Assembly: GCA_015179045.1 (NCBI GenBank) | Contig: WHUZ01000010.1 | Span: 682,001-746,000 of the forward strand | Length of the DNA stretch: 64,000 nucleotides | Direction of reading: 5' to 3' | Source of the DNA: Kalaharituber pfeilii | Lineage: Eukaryota; Ascomycota; Pezizomycetes; Pezizales; Pezizaceae | In this document: positions 30,017-39,889 of the stretch, piece after piece | How the letters are laid out: every line of letters begins with the position of its first letter | Position numbering within the stretch: the stretch's first letter is position 1 | Made by a program: the position numbers and the translations under genes | The notes under the pieces: generated by a model | Databases searched by the model: none | Seen by the model: the letters and a program-made list of their open reading frames with translations, nothing else | What the model was told of the DNA's origin: nothing

Positions 30017-31450
30017 TCAGTGAATCTCAGCGCCTGACTCTAGTTCTCCCCCCTCACGCTCACTCCCAACCCCTTCATCGAGTGCCTCCTTCAGAAACTC
30101 CACTACCCTCCCCCTCGCCCACTTTTCCCACACGCTCCCTTGATACCCATGGTCCCACCCCTCCGCCTTGATCAACAGAGCCCTCCCCCCTGCCTCCCGA
30201 ATCTGCCTCTCCGTCTTCTCCGCCTCCGCGATCGCCACCGTCATATCCCTCGTCCCATGCACCAATATCGTCGGCGGGTGCCCCCTCGCCGCCTCCTTCT
30301 CCCTCAACACCACCTCCGGAAACAGCACCCTACACTCCTCGGGAAGCAGCGATGCAAGAAGTTCCTCCTCCTTTCCAGCCTCCAAGTTCGTATTTGGCAC
30401 ATAGAACCTATTCAACAATCTCCGTGAAAGCCCTGGAACGCCGGTAAGGTAATCTAGCAGCAGTCCAGAATGGTACAAGGTCGTTGCTAAAGCCATGCGC
30501 TCACTGGTGGCTCGCATTTCAGCCATTAGGGTTTGTTGGCACGTCGGGCTTAGAGGGGTGCTCCAATTCCCCAAATCGCTTTCAACTTTCAACTTGCGTC
30601 TGCGTTTCTCCATTTTCCGCTTGGCAGCCTCCGTAGGTGGTCTATTCCTTCCCCGTAACATCCTCTTTAGCGACTCCCACTGCTGAGCCTTCCTATCCCC
30701 ACTTTCGACGATATGTTTAGCTCCGCTCTGCTGTTCCTCCTCCTCCTCCTCCTCCTCCTCCCCACTCTCCAAATAGAGCCAACCGTCGCATTTCCCTCCG
30801 CGTCTCCCAATTGCTACCTTCCCTGCCATAAACATTGCCTTCGGCAATACATAACGCTGACTAAACCATTCACCTCCCTGTCCCGCCAACAGAAACGCCC
30901 CTTTCGGCTTCAGGAACCCCTCCCTCGGATACGTATGATGTAGTAGGCACGCCAATCGTGCCAAGTATGCTCCCGCCGAGTACCCCGAAACAAACACATC
31001 CGTTTGCGACAATGTGTGGCCGTGCGGGTTCTCCGCAGACTGGATAGATTTGTTTATTGCCCCCGTGAACGCAAACTTCATTAGAGCTTTAACATCAGCC
31101 AGGATATCATAGGCGGTGCATGGGAACAGGAGACGATAGGAGGCGGAGATGAAGCACCAGGGCCCGGTGGAAGCTGAGAGGCATTCAAGAAGAAATTCTG
31201 GTATGATGTGGACGCGGGAGCCAAAAAGAAGGTTGCCGCCGTGGAAGAAGATTACGACGGGGAGAGGACATGAGGGTGTAGCAGGAGTGTCTGGGAGGTA
31301 GAGATCGAGCTTGAGAGTGTGTCCGTCGGGAGTGGTGAAATACGAAACTGTGATTGGAGTCGGAAGTGGGCCAGGCTTTAAATCGCGGGTGGAAGTAGAA
31401 CTGGAATTGGAGGATTGCTCAAAATCACTTCCCTCGGGAGTGTCCGCCAT
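30017..31450 (-). CDS. Alpha/beta-hydrolase fold protein (AB hydrolase-3-like)
   Basis: An intron-free 477-residue protein. An oxyanion-hole motif FFHGGNLLFGSR lies near residue 68, the nucleophile elbow is VSGYSAGAYLARL (Ser about residue 155), and candidate acid and base are LVHGTRDMTV and EGWDHGYQGS near the C-terminus. This order fits esterase/lipase or acetyl-hydrolase enzymes of the HGG group. Residues ~230-300 form an inserted low-complexity segment with a run of ~10 Glu from a (TCC)n tract and a basic RRRKLK stretch, an unusual cap. No signal peptide is seen, so it is probably cytosolic; the substrate is unknown. The start is at the first ATG and lies in the duplicated promoter segment. 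Confidence 0.88.
   Translation of the reverse strand: MADTPEGSDFEQSSNSSSTSTRDLKPGPLPTPITVSYFTTPDGHTLKLDLYLPDTPATPSCPLPVVIFFHGGNLLFGSRVHIIPEFLLECLSASTGPWCFISASYRLLFPCTAYDILADVKALMKFAFTGAINKSIQSAENPHGHTLSQTDVFVSGYSAGAYLARLACLLHHTYPREGFLKPKGAFLLAGQGGEWFSQRYVLPKAMFMAGKVAIGRRGGKCDGWLYLESGEEEEEEEEEQQSGAKHIVESGDRKAQQWESLKRMLRGRNRPPTEAAKRKMEKRRRKLKVESDLGNWSTPLSPTCQQTLMAEMRATSERMALATTLYHSGLLLDYLTGVPGLSRRLLNRFYVPNTNLEAGKEEELLASLLPEECRVLFPEVVLREKEAARGHPPTILVHGTRDMTVAIAEAEKTERQIREAGGRALLIKAEGWDHGYQGSVWEKWARGRVVEFLKEALDEGVGSEREGGELESGAEIH
30735..30762. repeat. (TCC)n microsatellite encoding poly-Glu
   Basis: Nine TCC triplets within the hydrolase gene give the EEEEEEEEE run on the minus strand. Confidence 0.95.
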
Positions 31451-31872
31451 TGTTTACCCCAAGCTCACAGCCCTTTCGCGAACGTACTCGTGTAATTGGG
31501 TTCCTGAGTTTGCCGAGTCAGAATGTTGAATGCGGCTAGTCTCGTAACCAGGAATGCGGCTAGTCTCGTAACCAGGAATGCGGCTGCTATTTTCTCAAAT
31601 GGGAATCGCAAGTATTATCACTACTATGATGATTCATACAACACATGCCCAGTTGCAACTAAATATAAGCTTTCATGCCGGAAGAGCCGCATTGGAGTAA
31701 GCTACCGTACCAGACTCAGCATGGCCATGGGATGATCTCGTAATCATCCGCAGATGATCTGCCAGATACCGAATACCAAACATGAATGTAATGGTAGAGG
31801 AATGTAAGTACTCTTTTTTATGGATTCGTGTATTATGCTCATGGGGAGTAGTAGTGAGTAAAACAACAACGT
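31430..31872. repeat. Upstream part of the duplicated hydrolase locus
   Basis: It contains the hydrolase start codon region and its presumed promoter, and matches 27160-27480 plus 29005-29037 of the gutted copy. Two TAGTCTCGTAACCAG insertions are present here (31537-31575) and absent from the other copy. Confidence 0.8.
31528..31584. mobile_element. Two tandem 15-bp TAGTC micro-insertions with 9-bp repeats
   Basis: GAATGCGGC occurs three times (31528-31536, 31552-31560, 31576-31584), separated by two copies of TAGTCTCGTAACCAG. This is what one insertion with a 9-bp TSD followed by a 24-bp tandem duplication would give, or two insertions at one site. Confidence 0.75.
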
Positions 31873-32445
31873 CCCTCTTCCAAGCCTGGTAGATCTGAGG
31901 TTTCGTTCGTGCCCACCAGACTAAGGTTTCGTTTTGAGCTTAACTTGCGCTTCGCACACTTGCCTTGCAGATCCGCACACCGGCATGAGCCCGCCAAGCC
32001 CCGATTGCCATCACCAACCCAAACAAGGTTCTGAGACAATGAGGCGCAAGGCCGTAAATAGACTTTGCACGGGAACGTCATCACACGTAAACCTTCTGAG
32101 GTTCCGACTTCGTTTCTCAGTTACAGTCCACAACTTAGCTCCATTCCATTCACGCTTAATATAGAGTATTCGAAAGGACACCGAAAAGCGAAAGGATTTG
32201 TGACGTCGTTTTGACTTCAGTACGCCCAATAGGTTGGAATATTGATAGGCTAGAGGACAGCAGAGAGAGCGTGTCAATCAGCTGTGGACAAATACGATAC
32301 AAGATACCGATCGGATCTCTGGGACCATCACAACCTATCTCAAATCTCTAAATTGAAAGATTAGAGTTACTCATTGTATCACCTCCAAATACCAAGCCCT
32401 ACCAGAATTAACACACCTTCAACAAACCCCTTGCATCTATATACA

Positions 32446-32955
32446 ATGTCATACCCCACGCAAGGCTACTACGGCACCGATAACCCCCCTTACTACCCCC
32501 CTCAGCCAAACTCCTACGACATGCCTTCCCGCCCCGGCGCCAATGGTATCTCCATGCCACCACCTCCACCACGCTCCCGCTTCAGGAGCATCTTCCCACC
32601 TTGGCACATCCTTTTCTCGATCCTCTTCTGGCTAATTTTCCTCCTCATCGACCTCATCGCCCACCACTTCCCCAATTACCCATACTCTGCGGGGCCCCGG
32701 CGCCACACCGTCATGATGATTTACACACTCATCTTCCAAGTCGTCTGGTTTGGAATAAGCGTTCGATTGGCGTTTCTTCTGTGGGCACAGGTTTTGGGAT
32801 TGTGGGCTGCTCGAGGAATAAGTTCGCTCAGAAGGGTACTTGGTGCACTCGGAGGGGCGTTAGTGGCGTTCATAGTAGTAGGGTTTCCTATTGTCGCGTT
32901 GGGGTTGAATGCTGCGACCGTGGCTAAGGGTGAGCGGGAGCGAAAGCAAAGCTGA
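32446..32955 (+). CDS. Small multi-pass membrane protein of unknown function
   Basis: 169 residues from the ATG at 32446 (context ACAATGTC); an upstream in-frame start at 32374 would add 24 residues of low interest. The N-terminal ~45 residues are Pro/Tyr/Gly-rich (YPTQGYYGTDNPPYYPPQPN). Three hydrophobic segments follow: WHILFSILFWLIFLLIDLI, VMMIYTLIFQVVWFGISVRL to FLLWAQVLGLW, and VLGALGGALVAFIVVGFPIV. A charged GERERKQS end follows. No known family recognised. It stands alone between the hydrolase and transposon debris. Confidence 0.75.
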   Translation: MSYPTQGYYGTDNPPYYPPQPNSYDMPSRPGANGISMPPPPPRSRFRSIFPPWHILFSILFWLIFLLIDLIAHHFPNYPYSAGPRRHTVMMIYTLIFQVVWFGISVRLAFLLWAQVLGLWAARGISSLRRVLGALGGALVAFIVVGFPIVALGLNAATVAKGERERKQS

Positions 32956-33400
32956 GTTTCAAAAGAAAGAGTTGCATCTGCAATACGAGTATTGCGGAAG
33001 TGCCTACGCGGAGGTCGGTAGGGGAACATATTGAAGAGCACATATATATCAGCTTTCAAAACACTTCCTATCCACGGGTTGAATTGCATCTCCGGAGCCG
33101 AAGGAGTTATTATGGGGGATCTCATGTAGGACAAGATGGGAATGGGGGATCTGGATTGTTCTGAGGAAGTGTCTCTAGTGAATACTTCTGTCTCTTTTAG
33201 ATCAATCAGCGCGCCAAAGGTTACAATATCTTGTGATCTGGGAAAACAGGATATGTAGAGGTAGAATATTTTCCTATGGGGGTATCATTGGCGGCGGCGA
33301 GAGTTCGTGGATGCTGCAATCGTGACAGGAGATCATCAGTGAATAAATTGGCAATAGATCAGCGGTGAAAATTAAATTAGGCAAGCTTAAGGGGGTTTTC

Positions 33401-33530
33401 TAGTCTCATGCGAGTTATTTTTTTCTAGAACATGTTCACGGCTATAAAATTGGCTTCAACTTACTGTGAGGAATCCTCGTGTCTGCGAATTTCTCATATT
33501 TAATGGAGACGTTTGGTAGGCATGAGACTA
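33401..33530. mobile_element. 130-bp element with 11-bp terminal inverted repeats
   Basis: It begins TAGTCTCATGC and ends GCATGAGACTA, an exact inverted match. The start resembles the TAGTCTCGT terminus of the 9-bp-TSD family, but the flanking 9-mers do not match, so membership is uncertain. Confidence 0.5.
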
Positions 33531-34249
33531 TTCAATGGAGGTAGATAGAGTGGTACCCCTTGGTCCTTCTCTCCTTTCCCTTTGGGGGGAGGAGGGGTTC
33601 TATTTGACTGATTCCTCCTAGCTAGGCCTGCTGATTGTGCAAGACCTTACCCTGAATGTAGGGAAATCCAGATAGCTACGTAGCTAATTCATTAAACTAC
33701 CGACGTTACGGACCTTCTGATGGCCCATTCACGTGCATGCATGACAAGCGAGCCAAGTTATGGACATGGACATGTTCGTTGCAGAGCCTTTTTTTTCTTT
33801 TTTCTTTTTTTTGTTTGTTCATTACTACTGTAGTATGCAGCCATGACGGGACACGGCTAACTTGCGTGAAGGGAACTGCATGCCTCTGCCTCCACTACTT
33901 TGATCTTCTCCACTCCGCACCGCCAACCTCCCACCCCCACATCCACCCCCCACCCCCCACCCCCCCGGCATGACCGACAGTCCTTCCTACAGAATCTCTA
34001 CCGCTGCACATCGCTTCTTCTTTCAAACGCAATGCCTCCTCCACTGGACCACCTCCGCCGTGACGAACGCCTTGACTCCGTCCACATCGTCCTCCTTCCG
34101 TCATGCTAGGAAGTTTCAAATCCGTGGCGTCCTTCTATCCAGTGGGCTGCCCTGGGTAAACAAGAGTCGCGGCGACTGAGCGATGGCTTAACTAAGTATG
34201 CCTCATGCCAGATTGAACGCAGTCGCGTGTCGTGATCATTCCAATGTTA
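33531..34249. other. No recognisable gene
   Basis: C-rich and T-rich low-complexity stretches (for example 33926-33968). No convincing coding sequence. Confidence 0.45.
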
Positions 34250-34556
34250 GGAGGACCTGCGTACGCACATATGTGGACGACTTCCACTGTGTCCTGCCAG
34301 ACAAGTCCCTACCGAAGCTAAGAAGAGCCATAAAAGCCCACCGGGAGTCACTGACAAGGGAGACAGCAGAGGAAGGGTTTGAGTTGGATCGGGCAAAGGC
34401 AGAGACTCTAATCGTGGGAGTAAAAGGACTGGATTACCGACTGGGCGGAATACAGGTAGACTGGGAGCTCAAATTCGACACACAGTTCCGGAGGAGGCTC
34501 AACCTGGGAAAAGAGGCCTGGGGGGTTGCCTCGAGGCTCACACGGCTAAAGAGAAA
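34250..34556 (+). mobile_element. LINE RT fragment
   Basis: The plus strand reads RTYVDDFHCVLPDKSLPKLR, ETAEEGFELDRAKAETLIVG and QVDWELKFDTQFRRRLNLGK. It matches the RT palm end to thumb of the LINE at 6.3-8.3 kb. It shows the uninterrupted sequence at the point where a tag-B piece splits that LINE. Confidence 0.85.
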
Positions 34557-35404
34557 GAGTACTACCCTAAATGCCATAAAAGAAATATATCATACTGTAC
34601 CGGACAGCAGTATTAATCCCATATCCTTTGTGTGCTTCTCACGTTGCTCACGTGGCAGTCCTTCTGTCAACACATCAGCTGTATTGTCAGCAGTTACAAT
34701 GTAGTCCAAAGTGATAGTTCCTTGTTCAATAGCTTCTCGGATAAAGTGATGTTGAATAGCTATATGTTTTGTTCGGTCGTGGAACCTAGAATTCTTTGCA
34801 AACTTCATAGCACCCTGATTGTCAACTCTTATAAGCTGAGGTTGACTATCTACTTCACCTTGAAGTTCATTGTATAGTCATCGTAACCATATTGCCTCCT
34901 TACAGGCCTCTGTAATGGCCATGTACTCTGCTTCAGTTGTAGAGAGTGCAACTGTAGGTTGTTTTCGAGACTTCCACAAAATGGCCGCACCCATTAAATT
35001 AAATACATACACGGATGTAGAGCGTCGGGTATCAAGATTTCCAGCCCAGTCTGCATTGCTGTAGCCTATTTGTTTCCTGTAGGCATGTCCAGTAAGCTCT
35101 TAAGTTTATGGCCATTAAAGATTAGGTCATAGTGCTTCGTATGCTGTAAGTACCGAAGGGTACGTTTTGCTGCAGCCATGTGCTGAGTAGAAGGGGCTGC
35201 ACTGAATTGCCCAAGAGTTGATACTGCATAGGCAAGATCAGGTCGTGTTCCCAGCATGGCATACATTAACTTCCCAACTATTGACTGATAGGTGCGAGTA
35301 TCCTCAGGGCTTAAAGTTGCAGAATTTATGGTGCTATATAGACGAATATTGGCCTCCATGGGTGTTGATAGTCCTTTGCACTTTTGCATACCAAAATGCT
35401 CAAG

Positions 35405-35481
35405 TATGGAGGTAATTTTTTTTTTTTTTAATTTCATTAATCGCATGCCGCCCTAAGGGCTATGGCGATTATGGAGGTAAT
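35405..35481 (-). mobile_element. Tag-A tail-only insertion (53 bp) with 12-bp TSD
   Basis: TATGGAGGTAAT at 35405-35416 and 35470-35481 flank poly(T) plus ATTTCATTAATCGCATGCCG, CCCTAAGGGC and TATGGCGA. It lies in the copia RT-RNase H region. Confidence 0.95.
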
Positions 35482-36657
35482 GTATCTGCTCTGATAGAGA
35501 TGTATAGTATGTTTGGTGAGATCTCGAGTAATCTTGAGGCCAATGAACATACACGCTGGTCCAAGATGTGTTATCTTGTATTTCTTTTGGAGTCGATCTT
35601 TGACACGTACACTTGCTGTACTATTTCTGGGAGCAAATATAAGGATATCATCAACTCATAGTAAAGGAGGACCTTTTCATTAGCCATGATATATAGGTTA
35701 GCATCTTCAGAGGAGCATCTGAAGCCAATAGATATAAGATATGCATTGATATCTGAGTACCATGATCTTGATGCCTGCTTCACCCCACATAGAGCCTTTT
35801 TGAGTCTGCAGACATCACTTCCGCTGGCGAACCCTTCAGGCTGTACCATATATACTTCTTCGTCAAGACTTGGGTTTAGGAATGCAGTTACTACATCCCA
35901 CTGGTCAATGTCCCAATCTTGCTCAGCTGCCATAACAAAAAGGATTCTTAGTGTAGCAAAGTTAGCTACAGATACGAAGGTTTCATCATAGTCAACACCT
36001 TCCACCTACTCATAGCCTTTGATGACAAGGCGAGCCTTGAAACGAGTGCTGCCATCAGTATTCAGCTTCTTCTTATACACCCATTTGCAACCAATCATGC
36101 CCTTGCTCGATGGTGGGACTTGTACAAGCTCCTATGCATGATTCGCTATTAGCGAATTATATTCTTCAGCCATTGTTTCTTCTCATAGCACACAGTCAGG
36201 GCTCTGCAGGGCCTGCCGGTAGCTTGTCAGCTCACCGGTTGCACTCCTTGCTGTTGCATAGAAAGCTTTTGGTTATAGGTTGAATCTCCTCAGAGCATTC
36301 ACCAGGCCATTTAGAGCGTCAAGTCTTCCCTCGTCGGGCGTAACTTGTAGGGTTCCAGATTCTATCGCGTGGCATCATATAGAGATCTCTTCACTATCGT
36401 AGGCAGTATGATTAGTGGACGTACATATTGTGTGGTACATGGCTACAGAAGCTTTGTCAGTGGGTTCATCAACTATCTTAGTAATCTTGGGTTCAATCAG
36501 CCCATTATCAGCCTCATGTTCCGTAGCCTTCTCATTCACATTCTCTATACGTGGAGCAATTGTATCTAACTGTGTGATTTCTTCGAGAATGCTATCCATA
36601 ATATCCGGTTTGGATGGTAACTGTAATGAAGGTAATTGCATTGATTCATCAAAAATG

Positions 36658-36669
36658 ACATTAGCTGCA

Positions 36670-36701
<32 letters not shown>

Positions 36702-36717
36702 ATACATTAGCTGCATT
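36658..36717 (-). mobile_element. 32-bp tail remnant insertion with 14-bp TSD
   Basis: ACATTAGCTGCATT at 36658-36671 and 36704-36717 flank about 23 T followed by AAATCACAT. The non-poly(T) part is only the last 9 nt of a tag-C tail (ATGTGATTT). Removing it restores the copia frame across VVNAANVIFDES. Confidence 0.88.
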
Positions 36718-36799
36718 GACCACCCTTTTACTTACTGGATCCCATACTCGCCATAGCTTGGAAGTGTTATTCACATATCCAATAAAAATGCAGCGTTGG

Positions 36800-37333
36800 A
36801 ACTTGGATTGTAAGCTGCGTCAGGAGTTAGTTCGAAAAAGAAAAGAGGAGAGGGAGCGTGCAGGGTTTGGGAAGGGCAAATTCGTGAAGTGGGGCAGGAG
36901 AGCACTCACAAATTACACATGGCTGCGGGCGGAGCTATGTGGAGGAGGATGGTCAGTGGCGAGGAGCTACAATGCACATGTGGTGAGGCATGGAGTGCTG
37001 AGCATGTGGTGTTCAGATGCACCGAACTGGAGCGGCCCCAGAGGAAGGACAAAGATGGGGCGCATGTCACCTGGCAGTCCTGGGAGGACCTAGAGGAGAA
37101 AGGGTGGAAGCAAGAAGGAGTGGAGGGCGACCCGGTCGAGTACTGGTTTGCCTGCCTCGATCTGGGGTAGCCGGGGACGGAGGGCACTGGGTGCTCAAGG
37201 TGTGTATGTAGATTCCGTAGTTAGTTGTTCCAAACCTGGCCCAGGTGTATGGGTCCCTGCCATAGGCTGGTAGCCTGTATGCGGGGTTACGTGAATGAAA
37301 AAAAAAAAAAAAAAAAAAAAAACTTGGATTGTA
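36800..37333 (+). mobile_element. 5'-truncated tag-C LINE (508 bp) with 13-bp TSD
   Basis: AACTTGGATTGTA at 36800-36812 and 37321-37333 flank an insertion encoding LQCTCGEAWSAEHVVFRCTE, then VEYWFACLDLG, tag C and about 25 A. It separates copia KRGKLQSK from KFQRCIFIGYVNNTSKLW. It is the twin of 13041-13553. Confidence 0.95.
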
Positions 37334-37671
37334 GTTTTCCACGTTTTCGCTTTGGTAAGTGTGCGCTCGGAGATTGCCCTAGGGGCTTGGTATGAGACTA
37401 TGGTAAGTGTACATAGGCTGCGCATCCAAAGATTCGAAGGTAGTTGAAAGCTGGTGTCTGACTACACCAGGCCTCAAAAGGTGTTATATTATCCAGGGAC
37501 CTCGTGGGGCATCGATTTTGAATATAGACTGCAGTGGCTGCTACTTCAGCCCAGGATTCTTATTCCAGCTTTGCCCCATATAGTATCGATCGAACCATTT
37601 CCTCAATTTTTTCAACTTTTGCGTTCGCTGACACCATTCTGGTATTGAGTGTATAGTGCGAAAGGTTCGAA

Positions 37672-37767
37672 TATAATACCATTCTTTTGTAAGATGTTCT
37701 CAATATAATACCATTCTTTTGTAAGATGTTCTCAATATAATACCATTCTTTTGTAAGATATTCTTGA
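37672..37767. repeat. 32-bp unit repeated three times in copia integrase
   Basis: Units at 37672-37703, 37704-37735 and 37736-37767 (TATAATACCATTCTTTTGTA..). They encode the ENILQKNGI stretch just before QNGVSER. 32 is not a multiple of 3, so the expansion breaks the frame. Confidence 0.92.
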
Positions 37768-39342
37768 ATATTCTATTGTCATACTCACTAGTCATATTAT
37801 CACATCTAAATCTCTTGATTTTCCTTTGAAGCTGGTTTTCAACCATGGCCTTGAATTGTTGAAATATATCACATATCTCAGAGGCGGTTTACGATTTAAG
37901 TATATATAGCTAGCACTTACGAGTGTGGTCATCGATATATATGATAAAGTAACGAGATTCAGCGAGGGATGGAGGAAAAGAACTAGCAGAATCTGAATAT
38001 ATCAGGGTAAGAGGTTCTGTAGTGCGTGTTGATGGAATTTGATTAATGGTAACATGTTGCTTGCCTTGCAGGCAGGGGGCACGTATAGGTGCCAGAGATG
38101 CTGGGTCACTAGAGGACTAGAGGTACTGGTATCAGGTATTGATATTCCTGTTGCGATCCGTTGGCCAGAGCTTTGACTGAGGTGGTATTGACATGTCCGA
38201 GCCTTTGATGCCATAGGTTAAGGTTGGAACTTATAGCTGTAAGTGCGCTACTTGTACTTACTTCAGATTTGGTGAGGTAAGTGACATTTAACTGGTACAT
38301 GTTGCCTGTGTGTTTAGTTCTGATAAGTATTGACCGTTTGTTGGAATTCAAGATAGTGCATGCTCCTTATCCAAATAAGACATAGCAACCAGCTAAATCA
38401 GCCTTCAATACTGAAAAGAGATTGCAACCCAGGTCAGGGACGTATAGGACATTAATAAGGGTAATATCCAAGCCGTTATGCCCCTTTATATAGATATCAC
38501 CAATGTCCTTAGCTAGTACAATATAGTTGTCTCCTAGGCAAACTCGTCGAGGTTTTCGTAACGTCCTAACTGAGTGAAAGATGGAGAGAGAGCAGGCCAT
38601 ATGATTGCTTGCTCCGGAGTCGATGTACCACAGGTTTCGAGAGCATTGGGATAATAGAGCTCGTGTATGGGATAACCTGGCTTTAGGTGTTTGCGCAACT
38701 ATACCTCGGCTTATTTGGGCTGAAGAATCTTCATCAGTCTTTTCTGTTTTCTGACGCTTTTTGTTTTGAGATCTCAATTCCTCCGCTCCTTTCTTAACCC
38801 TGCATTCCTTCTCTTTATGTCCTTCTCTGGTGCAATACCAGCATGTAATAGCTTTGGGTATATATTCGTTTCTTTTGCCACCACGTCCACGGTTTGACCC
38901 CCTTCCTCTGAATCTGCCTCTTCTTCCACGTCCTCCTCCATTGTGGCTGTTGGCAGTCATGGCATTGGATGTATTGCTTTGTGATAAGCTCTTCTCATGG
39001 CTCCGGAGTGAGCTCAGTACATAAGATCGAGTTTGCAATTCTGCTGGCTGGTTGCAAATGATGTTGACAATCGTCTCATATGATGCAGGTAAGGAGGTGA
39101 GGATGTGGGAGCTGAAAGTACTCCCATCAATTTGCTGCCCCGTTGTAAATTCTCGCTTGCCCTAGTCCGCCGTTCGGCCCTGTCTTGGCCCCTTCTATCT
39201 CCTTGCTGCCCCCCGTTTTGGCTGTCATGGGGGCTGGCGCTGGTTCGTCCTTCCGTGGGTTGGGTGTGGGCTTCGCTGCCGCTACGTACGATCTAGCCTC
39301 TGCGTTTGCCGCTGGTGCTGGTTTGCAGTCTCCTAGGGCTGT

Positions 39343-39392
39343 GCTCTCCCCCGTTATATCGCCATAGCCCCTAGGGCGGCACACGATTACTG

Positions 39393-39426
<34 letters not shown>

Positions 39427-39438
39427 CTCCTCCCCGTT
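39343..39438 (+). mobile_element. Tag-A tail-only insertion (~70 bp) with worn TSD
   Basis: GCTCTCCCCCGTT (39343-39355) and GCTCCTCCCCGTT (39426-39438) match at 11 of 13 positions and flank ATATCGCCATAGCCCCTAGG..TACTGATATT plus about 28 A. Confidence 0.85.
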
Positions 39439-39515
39439 GGTACCGCGGGGGCTGTATCCGTGCTTTTCGTCGCCATTGGTTTGTCTGTGCATTGGGCCGT
39501 CCTCGCCTTTTGCTG

Positions 39516-39785
39516 GCGGCTCCCATTTCTACCTAACATCGCCATAGTCCATAGGGTCGGAATGACTGATTTTTCTCTAGCATTCACTACTAGCCAGTAA
39601 AATATGTATTCGGACTGGGGTACTAATGCAAATTATGCGCTATGTCCGAATACATATTTTACTGGCTAGGTAGTATGCATCCAAATTATTTTCTGATTCT
39701 TCCTAGCAATGTACCTAAATTATTTTCTTATCTCCTATGTATTTAAAACATCGCCATAGCCCCCAGGGCGGCAAGCGATTAATGA

Positions 39786-39831
<46 letters not shown>

Positions 39832-39889
39832 TAGGGCGGCATGCGATCACTGATATTAAAAAGAAAAAAAAAAAAAAAAAGCGGCTCCC
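39516..39889 (+). mobile_element. Composite of three tag-A tails with 9-bp TSD
   Basis: GCGGCTCCC at 39516-39524 and 39881-39889 flank 356 bp that holds a worn tag A (about 39538-39575), a second tag with ~40 A (39748-39826) and a third shorter tag (39828-39880). A 26-bp hairpin element lies between the first two. The tails are in the same orientation. Confidence 0.75.
39590..39669. repeat. Perfect 26-bp inverted repeat, 80-bp hairpin
   Basis: 39590-39615 and 39644-39669 are exact inverted copies beginning CTAGCCAGTAAAATATG, with a 28-nt loop. It could be a miniature TIR element; no target duplication beyond the palindromic CTAG ends is distinguishable. Confidence 0.9.

Larger units (their letters stand above)
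34575..39135 (-). mobile_element. Ty1/copia element, Gag to RNase H, with three LINE-tail insertions
   Basis: The minus strand in order: Gag end with zinc knuckle CWYCTREGHKEKEC; protease LWYIDSGASNHM; GAG-pre-integrase LWHQRLGHVNTTSVKAL; integrase end QNGVSERKS and SEWRCQ-type linker with LRIFGC; RT VEGVDYDETFVSVANFATLR, DIDQWDVVTAFLNPSLDEEV and KKALCGVKQASRSWYSDINA; RNase H end HIAIQHHFIREAIEQG and ADVLTEGLPR. The catalytic RT VDD region is damaged and there are stops. Insertions: 35417-35469, 36672-36703, 36813-37320. LTRs were not identified. Confidence 0.88.

Noticed and set aside
33401..33530. 130-bp TIR element as a definite member of the 9-bp-TSD family
   Set aside because: Terminal repeats are clear but the flanking 9-mers differ, so it is listed only as a separate low-confidence element.
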